Assembly (NCBI GenBank): GCA_963693305.1
Contig: OY855910.1
Location: 16,819,362-16,883,361, forward strand
Length of the DNA stretch: 64,000 nucleotides
From: Meandrina meandrites
Lineage: Eukaryota > Cnidaria > Anthozoa > Scleractinia > Meandrinidae
Direction: 5' to 3'
In this document: positions 33,341 through 44,754 of the stretch, one piece after another
How positions within the stretch are numbered: the stretch's first letter is position 1
How the letters are laid out: each line of letters opens with the position of its first letter
Program-made: the position numbers and the translations under genes
Notes under the pieces: model-generated
What the model was told of the DNA's origin: nothing
The model's database searches: none
What the model saw: the letters and a program-made list of their open reading frames with translations, nothing else

Positions 33341-33608
33341 TGGGTTAACATGATCTACTCACGTTTTTTAAAGCGTTTACATTTTAAAGCAGAACAGACC
33401 TCGTGCGTTTACCACATATATAAATGTCTCTTATCCCGACATATCTGTTGTTTTATCACTGTTTTGTCACATTAGGGAATTCAACGCCAAGTCAAAGTCA
33501 AGTAATTTGCCACTAACGTTTCCTCTGATAATGTAAGAACTTACGTGATTCGTGGTTTCGGAAAAAAAGGCTCGTGATTTGTGATTGAGACCCCCCTTTA
33601 CCACCATG

Positions 33609-33772
33609 CTACAAGTGCTGTAATCATCACATGCTTAGACCACCATTTTGCACGGTATGGTGTACCGGTTGGTTTCAAAACTGATAAGGGCTCCAACCTG
33701 GTGTCAGAGGAGATGGAGAACTATTTGGAGGAACTGGGCATCGTGTATCATCGCAATACCCCTTTGTGGCCA
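33609..33772 (+). pseudogene. Ty3/Gypsy pol fragment 4: integrase, second part
   Basis: In frame with the segment ending at 15466, this reads SAVIITCLDHHFARYGVPVG, FKTDKGSNLVS (second catalytic Asp) and HRNTPLWP. The next expected block, with the catalytic Glu (N-G-x-V-E-R), is missing because the sequence diverges at about 33772. Confidence 0.88.
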
Positions 33773-33799
33773 AGTATGGCACTCCTTATGTAGCAATAT

Positions 33800-33975
33800 T
33801 CAATTCATCTTATTCACTACTCAATCCGGTTTTTCATCTTCAACTTTTTGTTCAATATTCAACTTCTATTCAGTATTCAATGATTATTTAGCGTTCAACT
33901 CACCATTTAACATTCAATTATCTATTTAGTTTCAACTTTTTATTTAACATTCAACTTTTTATTCAACAGTCTTGA
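33800..33975. repeat. TTCAA-rich degenerate repeat
   Basis: ATTCAA/TTCAACT words recur about every 12-16 bases (for example ATTCAACTTTTTATTCAACA). The tract is non-coding and begins right where the Gypsy integrase breaks off. Confidence 0.65.
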
Positions 33976-34064
33976 GCCTGCATTATTTCTGGCCAGTGAC
34001 AAAATGATGCTTCGGTCCATGTACTGTACATGAGGTACTAGCTGCATTTCCCACGTTCGGCAAT

Positions 34065-34178
34065 ATGGAGGAAAATTTGCAAAGGTTGTTGCACTGCTTG
34101 AACCAGGCTAGCCAAGTAGTGCAAGACATCTCTAGAAATAGCAGTCCAAATGTGGTTGGTGCTACTATTTATTCTAAT
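34065..34178 (+). pseudogene. N-terminal fragment of an unnamed coding sequence
   Basis: The ATG at 34065 opens MEENLQRLLHCLNQASQVVQ followed by a Ser/Asn-rich stretch to IYSN. It looks like the amphipathic start of a cnidarian multicopy protein that I cannot name. It is cut by the 13.9-kb element, and after removing that element the frame continues as QPTSSTSK at 48098. Confidence 0.4.
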
Positions 34179-34879
34179 CACGGCGGGCCCCTGAGCCCGC
34201 GGAATCGGCCACGAAAATCGTCAGCGACTTGTTTTCAAAATGGCGGCCTGATTTGAATGCAAAAATTTAGCTGATTTATGACATGAATTTTAAAAGCTGA
34301 GACTTCTGGGAAGTTTGCAGGCCAGGCTGCAAATCCCGAAGAAAGAGAAGTATGGTGGCTTTGTTGAGAGTTCAGTTTTGCTGCAGTTCAAGTACGTTTT
34401 ACTCGATTTTTAACCTATTTTTCCTTAGGATGTCGGGCCTACTCTATTGATGTTTCGTGTTCTTTCCTATAGAAATAAATTGTGATCTGGTTGTGGCATA
34501 AAAAATCAAAAACCGGCAGAAACCTAGCGAGTAGCATGGAAGTCCCAAAATGCTTAAGAATTCGTATGAAACTTGGCTTTTTTCACCTTAAAAAATGTAG
34601 CCACGTTTCGGCGGTCAAGTGTTCGACTGGGACAGCCATAAAGTAGTCCATAGCCAACGTGGTCTATGTTATGCAGTTATCAATGTTTAACTCATATTTT
34701 GTTTGATAAATAAAGAAAAACAGGTTGAAATGTAAGCTTTATATTTTTATTTTAAAGATTTCGTCGTATTAAATATATAAGTATATTTTATTTTGATTTA
34801 TTTTTTCCTGATGCTTAATCCCCAATCCTAGTTTTCCAGGAAACCTAACCAATGCTTCCACTGCTCAAACAGAAGATCT

Positions 34880-36730
34880 TTAAAATTGATTTTGAAAAGC
34901 ATCTGTGAAATCATAGTGAAACATACTGTTCATCAATTTACTAGTTCCTACCGCGAAACATCTCACTCAAATGAAGTTTCTTTTTTTCATTTTAGGGCTA
35001 TTGCCTTTCTAGTGCGCTAGACTGGACTGAGTAGACTGAGAAACACTTTACACGGCAAGTGTAGCTACTCAAGTGTTGGCCACCATTTATTTACTTTCCT
35101 TGCGAACAAGTACAAACTGTAGCTGCCTATAGCTCAGACTTCATTTACAGGTCGAGAAAGGGAATGAGCCAGTATTCAGAAAAAAAGGTGATTGATTTAT
35201 CTTATATGAATGGATTTTTTGATCATGAATTTTGATTACATGTCATGGTCTGTCTTGTCAATTGTATGAGTTCGAATATTTTAAACATCAAGTTGATTTT
35301 GAAAATCATTTATGAAATTATAATGAAACATGCTGTTCATTAACTTACTAGTTCCTAGCCTGCGAATACAGCCGCCTCTCATTCGCTCCTGCTACTACGT
35401 GCGAAACGCGAAGAGAGACGTCTGCGATTCGCGGCCAGAAATTCCATACTGATGACGTTAACCACTAATTAGATTTCCCCACACCACACGCAGTTGGTCT
35501 TGCATAATTATATTTTCGTTTTCAGCCGCTCATTACTTGCTTGATCACCAACACTTTCAAGGCAGTCAAGGACACATTTACGAGTCATTTACGGTGGACA
35601 ACTTATTCGGAAAATTAGGAATCCCTATACGAGTTGCACATTAGTAAGATTTAGAAAAATAAGCTGTGAAATCACTAATTGACATTGTTTTGGAACATGA
35701 GCGCATGTCTTGGAGGTGTTGGGCCATAAAAATACTGCAACGATCATAACAATTTATCTGAAAGACACTTAGTTTCTTCTTTCCCTGTTGTTCGTCAAAT
35801 TCTGTTTTTCTGTAGCATTTATGCTTTGGTTGAGGATGGTCCAGGTTATCTGTATTTTACATTTTTGTTGCTTGTTCCTTTTGTCGGCTGCCTTTATGTC
35901 AACAATAAAACTTAGGTGTCAAAATTTATCTATTTTTAACGGCCGCAGTAGCGCGTCCTTTCTGTACGTCTTTGAGGTCGTTCATCTGGTTCATAAAGCA
36001 GTTTTGTTTTTGTTCCCAATTACAAATGAAGCGACATATTATAGATATTGTAAGGTATAGCTTCAGTGTAGCTTCACGATCCTTCCCCCAGTCAACTTTT
36101 AGTCCACAATAACATCCGGTTTTTATCGTTCGTGTAATGAAGTGTTATATTTTGGACACATTATGTAAATTAACTAGCTGACCAATCAGCGCTCCTGTCC
36201 GGATTCTGGACAGATTTACGTCATCAGTATGGAATTTCTTGCCACGAATCGCAGATGTCTCTCTTCGCGTTTCGCACGTAGTAGCGGGAGCGAATGAGAG
36301 GCGGCTGTATTCGCAGGCTAACTAGTTCCTACTGTTAAACATCTCACTCAAATGAGGACTTCTTTCGATTTTAGGGTTATCACCTTTCTATTACTCTTGG
36401 TGTGTAAAGCCTACCGAGCTAGTCAAGTGTGGCAGAATTACATATTACTCAAAGTGTCACCAGCTGTAGCTAATACTTAAGTTACATGCCCAGAAAGGGA
36501 CAGAGCAAGAAAGCAATATCCAAAGCTTACTTTCCCATTGGACAGCACGCAAAAAACAAGAAGGACTTGAGAGAAGTGTATTTGAAATTTCAAGAAACTC
36601 AAAGGAGGTTAAATTGTGTAAAAAAGAAGGTGATTGTTAATCTTTATCCTTTGATCATGAATTTTGATTACATATCATGTGGATGACATTATTAGGAATA
36701 TTTTAAACTTTGATCATTGGGGTCTAAACC
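34880..36730 (+). repeat. Tandem duplication of a roughly 410-bp unit, possibly containing an exon
   Basis: The block starting GATTTTGAAAA.CAT at about 34880 restarts at about 35291. It includes TACTAGTTCCTAC, AACATCTCACTCAAATGA and AGAAAGGGA.AGAGC. The second copy is split by the foldback element 35356-36320. In the second copy 36481-36632 looks like an exon: open frame MPRKGQSKKAISKAYFPIG onward, followed by AAG|GTGATT, a good splice donor. The first copy lacks most of that exon. Confidence 0.55.
35356..36320. mobile_element. 965-bp Mutator-like foldback element with 9-bp duplication
   Basis: The inverted ends of about 100 bp start TAGCCTGCGAATACAGCCGC. The 9-bp duplication ACTAGTTCC is exact at 35347-35355 and 36321-36329. 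Nine-base duplications with long inverted ends are the hallmark of Mutator-like elements. No transposase is present; the open frame at 35788-36060 has no recognised domain. Confidence 0.88.
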
Positions 36731-37040
36731 ATTTAAACCCCACTGGCCACCAAGACATGATGGATGATGTTTGCTGATGTTAGTATATATGGTATTTTTG
36801 ATTGTTCTTTCTCAAACCTACTAATAAATCATCAAGTTAAAACAATGGAAATTAGAACCGTGATGGTGGTTTGGATATTTCATCTTAATTAGTGTAGGTT
36901 TTTTAGTTTTGATTGAGAAGTTACATGTATATCAACACTCAAATAAAGTGTTTTATATGAAACACTCTCTTATGTTTGATATGTTACATCTATTTCAGTA
37001 AGTTCATGCATAGAGCTGCCTTGAAAAAGGATCAACATAA
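36731..37040. other. AT-rich spacer
   Basis: Nothing is recognised apart from a short imperfect hairpin near 36925-36985 containing GTGTTTTATATGAAACACT. Confidence 0.4.
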
Positions 37041-37612
37041 AACTACTGCTTCCAGAAGTTTTGTGTTAGCTACATGAAGATTAATTTGGTGCTAATACCT
37101 ACCCATTCCCTTCGAGAAATACTAGGACTACTCCTACAAGAAAACTCATTTGAATTTAACGGGTTGAACTATCTCCAGACCCACGGAACCGCAATGGGCA
37201 CAAAGATGGCAGTTGCTTTCGTAAACATCTATGTCGGCGGTAGAAACAGAAATACTCAGTTTAAGCAAAACAAAACCACTTAGGTGGAAGAGATACATTG
37301 ATGACATATTCTCACTGTGGAATGTTGATAAAGAGGGGATAGAGGAGTTCATTACACTAGCTAATCAACATCACCCCACAATTAAATTTATGGCTGAAAT
37401 CTCCGACAAAGAAATCAACTTTCTCGACACAACTGTCTTCGAGGGCGAAAGATTTCACGAACAAGCAATCCTCGACATACGCACGCATTTCAAACCAACG
37501 GAAACTTTTCAATACACCCACTACTCTTCTTGCCACCCAAGGAACCTCCCATAATCTCATACAAAAGGGGCCGATCCCTAAAAGATATACTCGTTAAAGC
37601 TAAACTTTGATA
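37041..37612 (+). pseudogene. Penelope-like element RT remnant (palm to C-terminus)
   Basis: The first frame reads ENSFEFNGLNYLQTHGTAMG with TKMA. After a 1-base shift near 37230 it reads VETEILSLSKTKPLRWKRYI, then DDIFSLW (catalytic Tyr-Ile-Asp-Asp), HHPTIKFMAEIS, INFLDTTVF and THFKPTETFQYTHYSSCHP. These are successive blocks of Penelope-like reverse transcriptases. After HPRNLP the sequence jumps to ISYKRGRSLKDILVKAKL, the usual C-terminal RT block, so roughly 100 residues are deleted near 37552. No GIY-YIG endonuclease follows. It complements the fragment at 6205-6640 but need not derive from the same copy. Confidence 0.85.
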
Positions 37613-37639
37613 CAGTCACGCTTCCCTCATCACGAGAAT

Positions 37640-40330
37640 ATGAGTCGTGTTTGGCCTGTCTACACCTTTTAAGCTCTTTACAGACTTTCAAATGGAATGA
37701 AACTACACAAGCGAGCACATAACTAATTGAACTACCCATCGCAAGTACGGAGATATCCATCACAACAGCAATAATCTATTTATTAGGGTGCATAACAACA
37801 CTGTTGCTATGCCTGCAAATGACTACTTCCGGTTCTGTAATCCCGATAACGATTTTGTGGTTTGATGACTTTTGACTCCGACGAAAATATTACACCAAAA
37901 ACTCACCATCGCGAATTAAGAAGGTCTCTCACTCATCGCAATAATCTTTAAGATGATCGCAACGTTATTTAATCGTATATCAGCCAACAAAATATGACCG
38001 GCTTTACATTTCGCCCACCACATGCCATTTTTAAAAAGTTATAACTTTCTTTACAGACTTTCAAATGGAATGAAACTACACAAGCGAGCACATAACTAAG
38101 TGAACTACCCATCGCAAGTATGGAGATATCCATCGCAACAGCAATAATTTATTTATTAGGGTGTATAACAACACTGTTGCTATGCCTGCAAATGACTACT
38201 TCCGGTTCTGCAATCACGATGCCGAGTCAAAAGTCATCAAACCACAAAATCGTTATCGGGATTACAGAACCGGAAGTAGTCATTTGCAGGCATAGCAACA
38301 GTGTTGTTATGCACCCTAATAAATAGATTATTGCTGTTGCGATGGATATCTCTGAACTTGCGATGGGTAGTTCACTTAGTTATGTGCTCGCTTGTGTAGT
38401 TTCATTTCATTTGAAAGTCTGTATAGAAAGTTACAACTTTTTAAAAATGGCATGTGGTGAGTGAAATGTCAAGCCGGCCATATTTTGTTGGCTGATATAT
38501 AATTGAGATTCGTTCCGATTGTCTGTTGGAGGATTGCGATGAATAGAAGACCTTATTGTGTGACGATGCTGTTAATTATGCGGTGATATTCTCGAGGTGT
38601 GTAAAGTTATTGAGCCACAAAAAGCATTACTAGAGTTAGTAAACCGGAAGTGGGCTTTTTTCGGCTCGGAGTACCGGTGTCATTTCTTTACCATTGCTGT
38701 TGCGATGGACATCTCCACACTTGCGATGGGTACTTCTCTTAGTTATGTGCTCGCTTGTGTAGTTTCATTTCATTTGAAAGTCAGTATAGAAAGTTTTAAC
38801 TTTTTAAAAATGGCATGTGGTGAGTGAGATGTCAAGCCGGCCATATTTTGTTGGCTCATATATATTTGATATTTGTTGCGATGATCTGTTGGTGGGTTGC
38901 GATGAAGAGAAGACCTTATTAGCTAACGATACTATTTATATTACAGTGTTAATCTTAAGAAGTGTAAAGTTATTAAGCTACAAAGTACGTTACTATAGTA
39001 GGTGGACCGGAAGTGGGATACTCTCGACCATTGTGAAGGTGTTATTATGTAACTTGATAAATCGATTACTGTTGCTGCAATAGACATCTTTTCACTTGCG
39101 ATGAGTAGCGCACTTAGTTATGTGCCTGCTCGTGTATGTCGCACTTCATTTCAATATCTGTATAAAAAGTTATAACTTTTTGAAAATGGCATGTGGTGAG
39201 TGAAATGTTAAGCCGGCCATATTTTGTTGGCCGAGATATAATTGACATTCGTTCTGATTGTCTGTTGGAGGATTGCGATGAATAGAAGACCTTATTGTGT
39301 AACGATGCTGTTAATTATGCGGTGATATTCTCGAGGTGTGTAAAGTTATTAAGCCACAAAAAGCATTACTAGAGTTAGTAAACCGGAAGTGGGCTTTTTT
39401 CGGCTCGGAGTACTGGTGTTATTTCTTTACCATTGCTGTTGCGATGGACATCTCCACACTTGCGATGGGTACTTCTCTTAGTTATGTGCTCGCTTGTGTA
39501 GTTTCATTTCATTTGAAAGTCTGTATAGAAAGTTTTAACTTTTTAAAAATGGCATGTGGTGAGTGAAATGTCAAGCCAGCCATATTTTGTTGGCTCATAT
39601 ATATTTGATATTTGTTGCGATGATCTGTTGGTGGGTTGCGATGAAGAGAAGACCTTATTAGCTAACGATACTATTTATATTATAGTGTTAATCTCAAGAA
39701 GTGTAGAGTTATTAAGCTACAAAGTACGTTACTTTAGTAGGTGGACCGGAAGTGGGATATTCTCGACCAGTGTGAAGGTGTTATTATGTAACTTAATAAA
39801 TCGATTACTGTTGTTGCAATAGACATCTTTTCACTTGCGATGAGTAGCGCACTTAGTTATGTGCCTGCTCGTCTATGTCGCACTTCGTTTCAATATCTGT
39901 ATAAAAGTTATAACTTTTTGAAAAGGCATGTGGTGAGTGAAATGTCAAGCCGGCCATATTTTGTTGGCTGATATATAATTGACATTCGTTGCGATTGTCT
40001 GTTGGAGGATTGCGATGAATAGAAGACCTTATTGTGTAACGATGCTGTTAATTTTGCGGTGATATTCTCGAGGAGTGGAAAGTAATTAAGCCACAAAAAG
40101 CATTACTAGAGTTAGTAAACCGGAAGTGGGCTTTTTTAGGCTCGGAGTACCGGTGTTATTTCTTTAGCATTGCTGTTACGATGGATATTCTGAAAGTTGT
40201 GATGCATAGTACACCTACTTGTGTGCCTGCTTGTTTATTTTTGTTTAATTTCAATGCCCGTATAGAAAGTTATCACAGCTTGAATATGGCACATCGTTGG
40301 GTAAAAAGATGCGTCCTCCACATTTCGTAA
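37640..40330. repeat. Satellite-like array, 370-bp monomers in 739-bp dimers, with inversion
   Basis: Two consecutive 739-bp units (about 38580-39318 and 39319-40057) are nearly identical. A third partial unit follows. Within each, two halves of about 370 bp share GCGATG.ACATCT..ACTTGCGATG.GTA and AAATGGCATGTGGTGAGTGA. Left of 38224 the same monomers run in the opposite direction (37640-38223), with a head-to-head inversion at about 38223. Short open frames (for example 38597-38827 and 39336-39566) repeat with the array and are unlikely to be genes. Confidence 0.88.
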
Positions 40331-42898
40331 GCTGATATGTATTGAGCATGTGTTGCGATCGTCGAGTGACATTGCGATGACTGCAGCACCGAGTGAAATA
40401 TCACACCTGAAAAGAACCGCATTTTCCACCTAATTTTCTCGAAGTTATAACAGTACAAACTTCGCACCTATTGCAAAGCGAACAAAACGTGACAAGAAAA
40501 GCTATTTTAAACAAATGAAAATATATATTTTGTTTTTGCTCTAGTGCTAATTTATTTGCTGTATCTGCAATGGGTAAAAGCCTGTCAATTCCTCTCATGC
40601 GAATTTCTTTTAAATTTGAACCGACAAAGGTAGTTTAGATACAAAATGAGAAATCAGTAACCGGTAACTGAAAATGTGAAATCAGTAACCGGTAACCAGA
40701 TTCCAACTGGCTAAATAAAAGCGACAAGAACTCACACGAACACATTAAACGATGACGTCATCGCTTAAAAAAACAGTCGTGGCCTCATAGGGCCCTTTGA
40801 TTTATTTCCTATGAAACCAAAATGCTTGGTTAATACCCCACTAAATATCAAATCAGATTTATATCCATCCATAAAACTTCAAATGTTCACCTTTACAAAA
40901 TTAACTCCAACCCATCTCTCCACAAATATTATTAATAAAACAATAGTTCCATAATCACTTTTGAAATACTTCTTAGTGCCACATAATTAAAGGAAGTTTT
41001 AAAGTTTACAAATCAGAATAGTTAAACTACAGATCTATCAGTGATGAGTCACTCAGCACAAACTTTTTGGGCATGCATAAACCGTAAACTTTATGTACCG
41101 TAATTAGTGCTCAATCAATACCTATTGGTTAGAATAATGTTAACAAAAAAACCCATTTGGTATGAAAGTCATATACAAAGGAATGCTTAACCCTTTCAGT
41201 GCCAAAGCAATTTTAGTCAACATTTGAAAAAGAGGCCATTGAACCAAAGTGATGTCATTTTGCACTTCAATCAATTTTTCCAATAAGCAACTACTGACAC
41301 AGTGGATTGATTTTTCCATAAGACTATGCATTTTGTATATCAACTGGATTCTAACAGAGCTAATTGAAAAAAAACACCCTCCGTTTTTGGTGCAAAATCG
41401 CTGCCTGAACAGGCAAACACACTTCTAATGGATTAACGTCCCCTTTTCAGGGTTAACCAATGATTTTGTCCAAACTTTTTCTGCCAGAAATAAGGAAGTC
41501 AAGAGTAAAAAGGGTGAGGATAACAAAGCAGGAACAAAAGAAGAAAAAAACGCAACAGAAACTTTGAAAACATTCCAACAAAAAAAGAGGCCAAAGTGAA
41601 AAATAGTACAATCTTACACAGAGCCTGCTCAAAATGTTACTGTAATTATGTAAAGTGCTTTTATCCCAAATTTTGGACAACATCACTTTCGTAACATCAA
41701 AAATTAACTTTAAAAGTTAAAAAAGGCATTTTTGAAGGGAATTCAGCAGTGACAGGGTTACAACCACTAAAATTCCTTACAAAATTATGTTTTTCTTCAA
41801 TTTAATTTTTTCTTCATAAAATTTCACGACAAAAACGTAGCTAGCTGAGGGTACAGTGACCCCCTATCCCATTCATAACCTACACCACTTCAGATTAAAA
41901 CCACTGTTACTGAGCAGTCAAACTACAATATATTCTAGGACAATTACATGCATGATGTTTGCAAGAAGAAATTATGTTTAAGTGACAAAATATCCACAAG
42001 TGAGCTTTTCTCACTCAACAGAGATTCCTATTGTTCTTTTAATTACATAAAAATAAGAACAGAAGTAAATTGAAAGCACAATCCTAGGACAAATCGTATT
42101 TGAACTCATGCAGCTCAGCCAATACAAATACTTGAATTACACTATTTTTCTGTTAGAATAAACCCTTTATTATTTCAAGACAATAAAATTTTTTCCTTGT
42201 TCCAACCAGGTTCAGGACTGCATTTTCCTGCTACTAAATGAAGGATTTCATGTTGGCTTCACAGAATATACTTCTCAATTGCTTGCCACCATTCAACCAA
42301 CATTTGGTAACAATTTCGCACTTACAATGACACAAAATGATGCCATCATTAGCCTCACTTGTCACCATTTAGATGACTTCAAAAATATGAACACATACAA
42401 TTTTTATTCACGAGTTAAAAAATAACAACCACTAAAACCCCAGCGTAGCAAAAAAGGAGTTTACTGATACACCTCAACAAGAAAAACCTCACAGTAGAAA
42501 CTATATTTCTTCAGGTTAGCCTAAAAAAGGTTCCTACATAAAGGGTATTGAACAGAATGTTCCCCTATTTACGTTCCAAATTGAAACAAAAATTATGTTT
42601 CTGATAGCATTTCTAGTAGTATTCGACAAATTTCTGCCTGAGCACTACCATCTTGGCAATGTGCAAGATGCAACCCAACAAAACTCTTCAATTGGTTCAT
42701 GATTGTGAAAGACAACCTACAAAAAACGGAAAATACTGTTGGTGTGACACAGAGTGCCCCTGCCCGTCCCTAACCCCAATTTCAAAAAAATCAGTCAAGG
42801 CAATCCAATTTCAAGATACCCTTATGCACCAGTCAATTCCAGAAGTGCCCATCCATTGACAAAAGCTTACAAATTTTACCTAAACATGATTAAACCAT
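40331..42898. other. Long AT-rich stretch without a recognised gene
   Basis: GAAATCAGTAACCGGTAAC occurs twice near 40650-40695. TTAACCCTTTCAGTGCC near 41188 and AGTGACAGGGTTA near 41749 could be decayed ends of a TTAA element, but the match is poor. No coding sequence is supported. Confidence 0.4.
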
Positions 42899-43132
42899 TA
42901 AACACCTTAAGCCAAAATGCCAAGAAAAAGATTTTTCACCTACAAACACAAGTCTTTCTATCTATTTACGCATTTGTCATTGACAATCAACAAAGTGACA
43001 ACATAAAAGCTTATGTTCGGCTTACATCACAATATTCTAGAACACCCGGAACCCTGAACGCTTAAAAACAACACAACAATTATCGGTCTATTGATACCAA
43101 CAAAATGACAACTCCAACTCAAGATACTACCT
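42899..43132. repeat. About 230-bp duplication, left copy (LINE target site)
   Basis: CACCTTAAGCCAAAATGCC through CAAGATACTACCT recurs at 43787-43795 plus 44178-44404 with one substitution noticed. The two copies bracket the LINE at 43133-43786. Confidence 0.85.
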
Positions 43133-43786
43133 TGTGCACCTTCTGCAAAACTGAGGCGGAAAGCCTCATCCACTTATTCTGGTCCTGCAGAGTAACCTCG
43201 CTATTTTGGCAAGAATTTAAACAGTGGATAGCAACCAACCATGAAACCACAATAAATGATTTAAGTTCAGCAACTGTATTAGGCCTTAAGCCATATGCTT
43301 TTAACAAGAAAATTTGCAGTCACTTCTTACTTGCCAGATACTACATTTGGATATGCAGAACTCAAGAGAAGACTCTTAGCTTAGACAACTTCTTAATACT
43401 TCAACACTCGTTCATCATGAGTTAATTAGACTTTTCTACTTGTACCTCGTGTTAATGTTAATATTAATTTTAGTCACACCAAAATGGAACTAGTAATAAA
43501 GCAGTGTGGCTTTTTATTGTTATAAGAATGTAGTATAACTACGAAGGTATCACTATATCATGGCATGTAAGTTAGTATTGTTATGTAATGTTACGCTATG
43601 TAAATGTAAGTCGAGTAAGTATTGTATTATATTGTAAGTTAGTAAGCTCTTTATTGTAAAGTAATTATTTCATTGTACCTTGTCCTATAAAGTAGAGTTA
43701 TTGTACTGTAAGTAAACTCTGCATTGTATTGTTGTAACGTTTTTGTGAACAGAACATTAAAAAAAATTAAAAACTCAAAAAAAAAA
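43133..43786 (+). mobile_element. L1/Tx1-like LINE 3' fragment with poly(A)
   Basis: The 5'-truncated fragment starts at CTFCKTEAESLIHLFWSC (the C-x2-C-x8-H-x4-C knuckle near the ORF2 C-terminus) and reads on through LGLKPYAF and LARYYIWICRTQEK to a stop at 43423. A 3' UTR and A-rich tail to about 43786 follow. It is closely related to the LINE at 49052-50890, which has the same knuckle and LARYHIW block. It is bracketed by the long duplication described at 42899-43132. Confidence 0.85.
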
Positions 43787-43795
43787 ACACCTTAA

Positions 43796-44177
43796 AGGGG
43801 CAGTCTCATCAAGATTTAGCCCTACTTGAAAGTCTAATGAAGGTGCTTGTATTAATTGGAAATCCACTAATAGTTGCCTAACCTTGCTAAAACGCACTGT
43901 ACTACTCACGAAAGTTGTTTAAAACTGGAGTAGCTACGGACGGGTACGAAAGAAATGGTCTCAAACTTGAAAACGTCGGGCCGACGTTTTCAAGTTTGAC
44001 AGCGTTATTTGGAGGAAAATTACTAAAAAACCGTTGATTATGGTTTATGCACATCTTAGAGAGTGCATTTATGACCTTTTGGCATTTAAAGGTTATTTTG
44101 TTGATCAATGAGTGCACCTTTATAAATTAAGCATAGTTTGCACAAAAACTTAGAAGATTTCTCGTGATACTGCCCCT
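43796..44177. mobile_element. 382-bp TTAA miniature element
   Basis: The ends are AGGGGCAGTCTCATC and, reverse-complemented, AGGGGCAGTATCACG, with TTAA at 43792-43795 and 44178-44181. It belongs with the 14939-15322 element by tip sequence and size. It landed in the TTAA of the right copy of the LINE target duplication, so it is younger than that LINE. Confidence 0.9.
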
Positions 44178-44404
44178 TTAAGCCAAAATGCCAAGAAAAA
44201 GATTTTTCACCTACAAACACAAGTCTTTCTATCTATTTACGCATTTGTCATTGACAATCAACAAAGTGACAACATAAAAGCTTATGTTCGGCTTACATCA
44301 CAATATTCTAGAACACCCGGAACCCTGAACGCTTAAAAACAACACAACAATTATCGGTCTATTGATACCAACAAAATGACAACTCCTACTCAAGATACTA
44401 CCTG

Positions 44405-44754
44405 TTCTCATTATACTCACTACAAAGTGAACTACACACAAAAAAAGGCGATACCAAAAACCTTTTAAACAATTCAAGGGAGTATAATTAAGCCTAAGTC
44501 CTACCCATCACTTGCACCTTACTACACTGTATGCTTCGCTATTTCACATCAGCCATGCAACCTTTAAAATAACAAATGAATGCCATGAAAAATTAACTTT
44601 ATCTTGCCACTTTATCTTTCAATTTAACATACGTACAAGTTTTGCGCCAAAAACCCCGCCAAATAACGCCGTATTTCGCTGGAATGAATACGAGCGACAT
44701 TCACTAACTCGAGCACTACCGCTCCAGCCAGCCATGTTTGTACACGACACTTCA
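44405..44754. other. Spacer
   Basis: No gene is supported. Confidence 0.35.

Larger units (their letters stand above)
23343..33344. mobile_element. 10-kb TTAA-flanked block with CCCATTGRC ends
   Basis: TTAA at 23339-23342 is followed by CCCATTGACGCCTG. On the other side CAGGGGCCAATGGG precedes TTAA at 33345-33348. The inverted tips agree at about 13 of 18 positions, and a subterminal block (CCACCCCTRAAATRCCTG) recurs inverted near both ends. This fits a piggyBac-type element enlarged by later insertions. A transposase-like N-terminus at 27212 lies inside, but its link to these ends is unproven. Confidence 0.5.
15467..33608. mobile_element. 18.1-kb composite insertion with CAGGGTGGT ends and CTA duplication
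   Basis: The left tip reads CAGGGTGGTCAAGGGG. The right tip, reverse-complemented, reads CATGGTGGTAAAGGGG. CTA precedes the left tip (15464-15466) and follows the right tip (33609-33611). Collapsing one CTA restores the Gypsy integrase as SATT-SAVIITC in frame. Subterminal sequence at both ends carries CGTGATTCGTG-type words. A 3-bp duplication is known for CMC/EnSpm and Harbinger superfamilies, but I cannot assign this element. It carries a decayed protein family (17118-23296) and has itself been hit by at least five later insertions. Confidence 0.72.

Noticed and set aside
37640..38330. CRISPR-like array
   Set aside because: The repeats are hundreds of bases long with no short repeat and unique-spacer pattern, and the genome is eukaryotic.
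38597..39822. Repeated open frames of 76 and 88 codons as a tandem gene family
   Set aside because: They recur only because the 739-bp satellite unit repeats, and they have no domain or codon-like bias.
41188..41761. TTAACCCTTTCAGTGCC and AGTGACAGGGTTA as a TTAA element
   Set aside because: The right flank is TTAC rather than TTAA and the inverted match is short, so it was kept only as a note.
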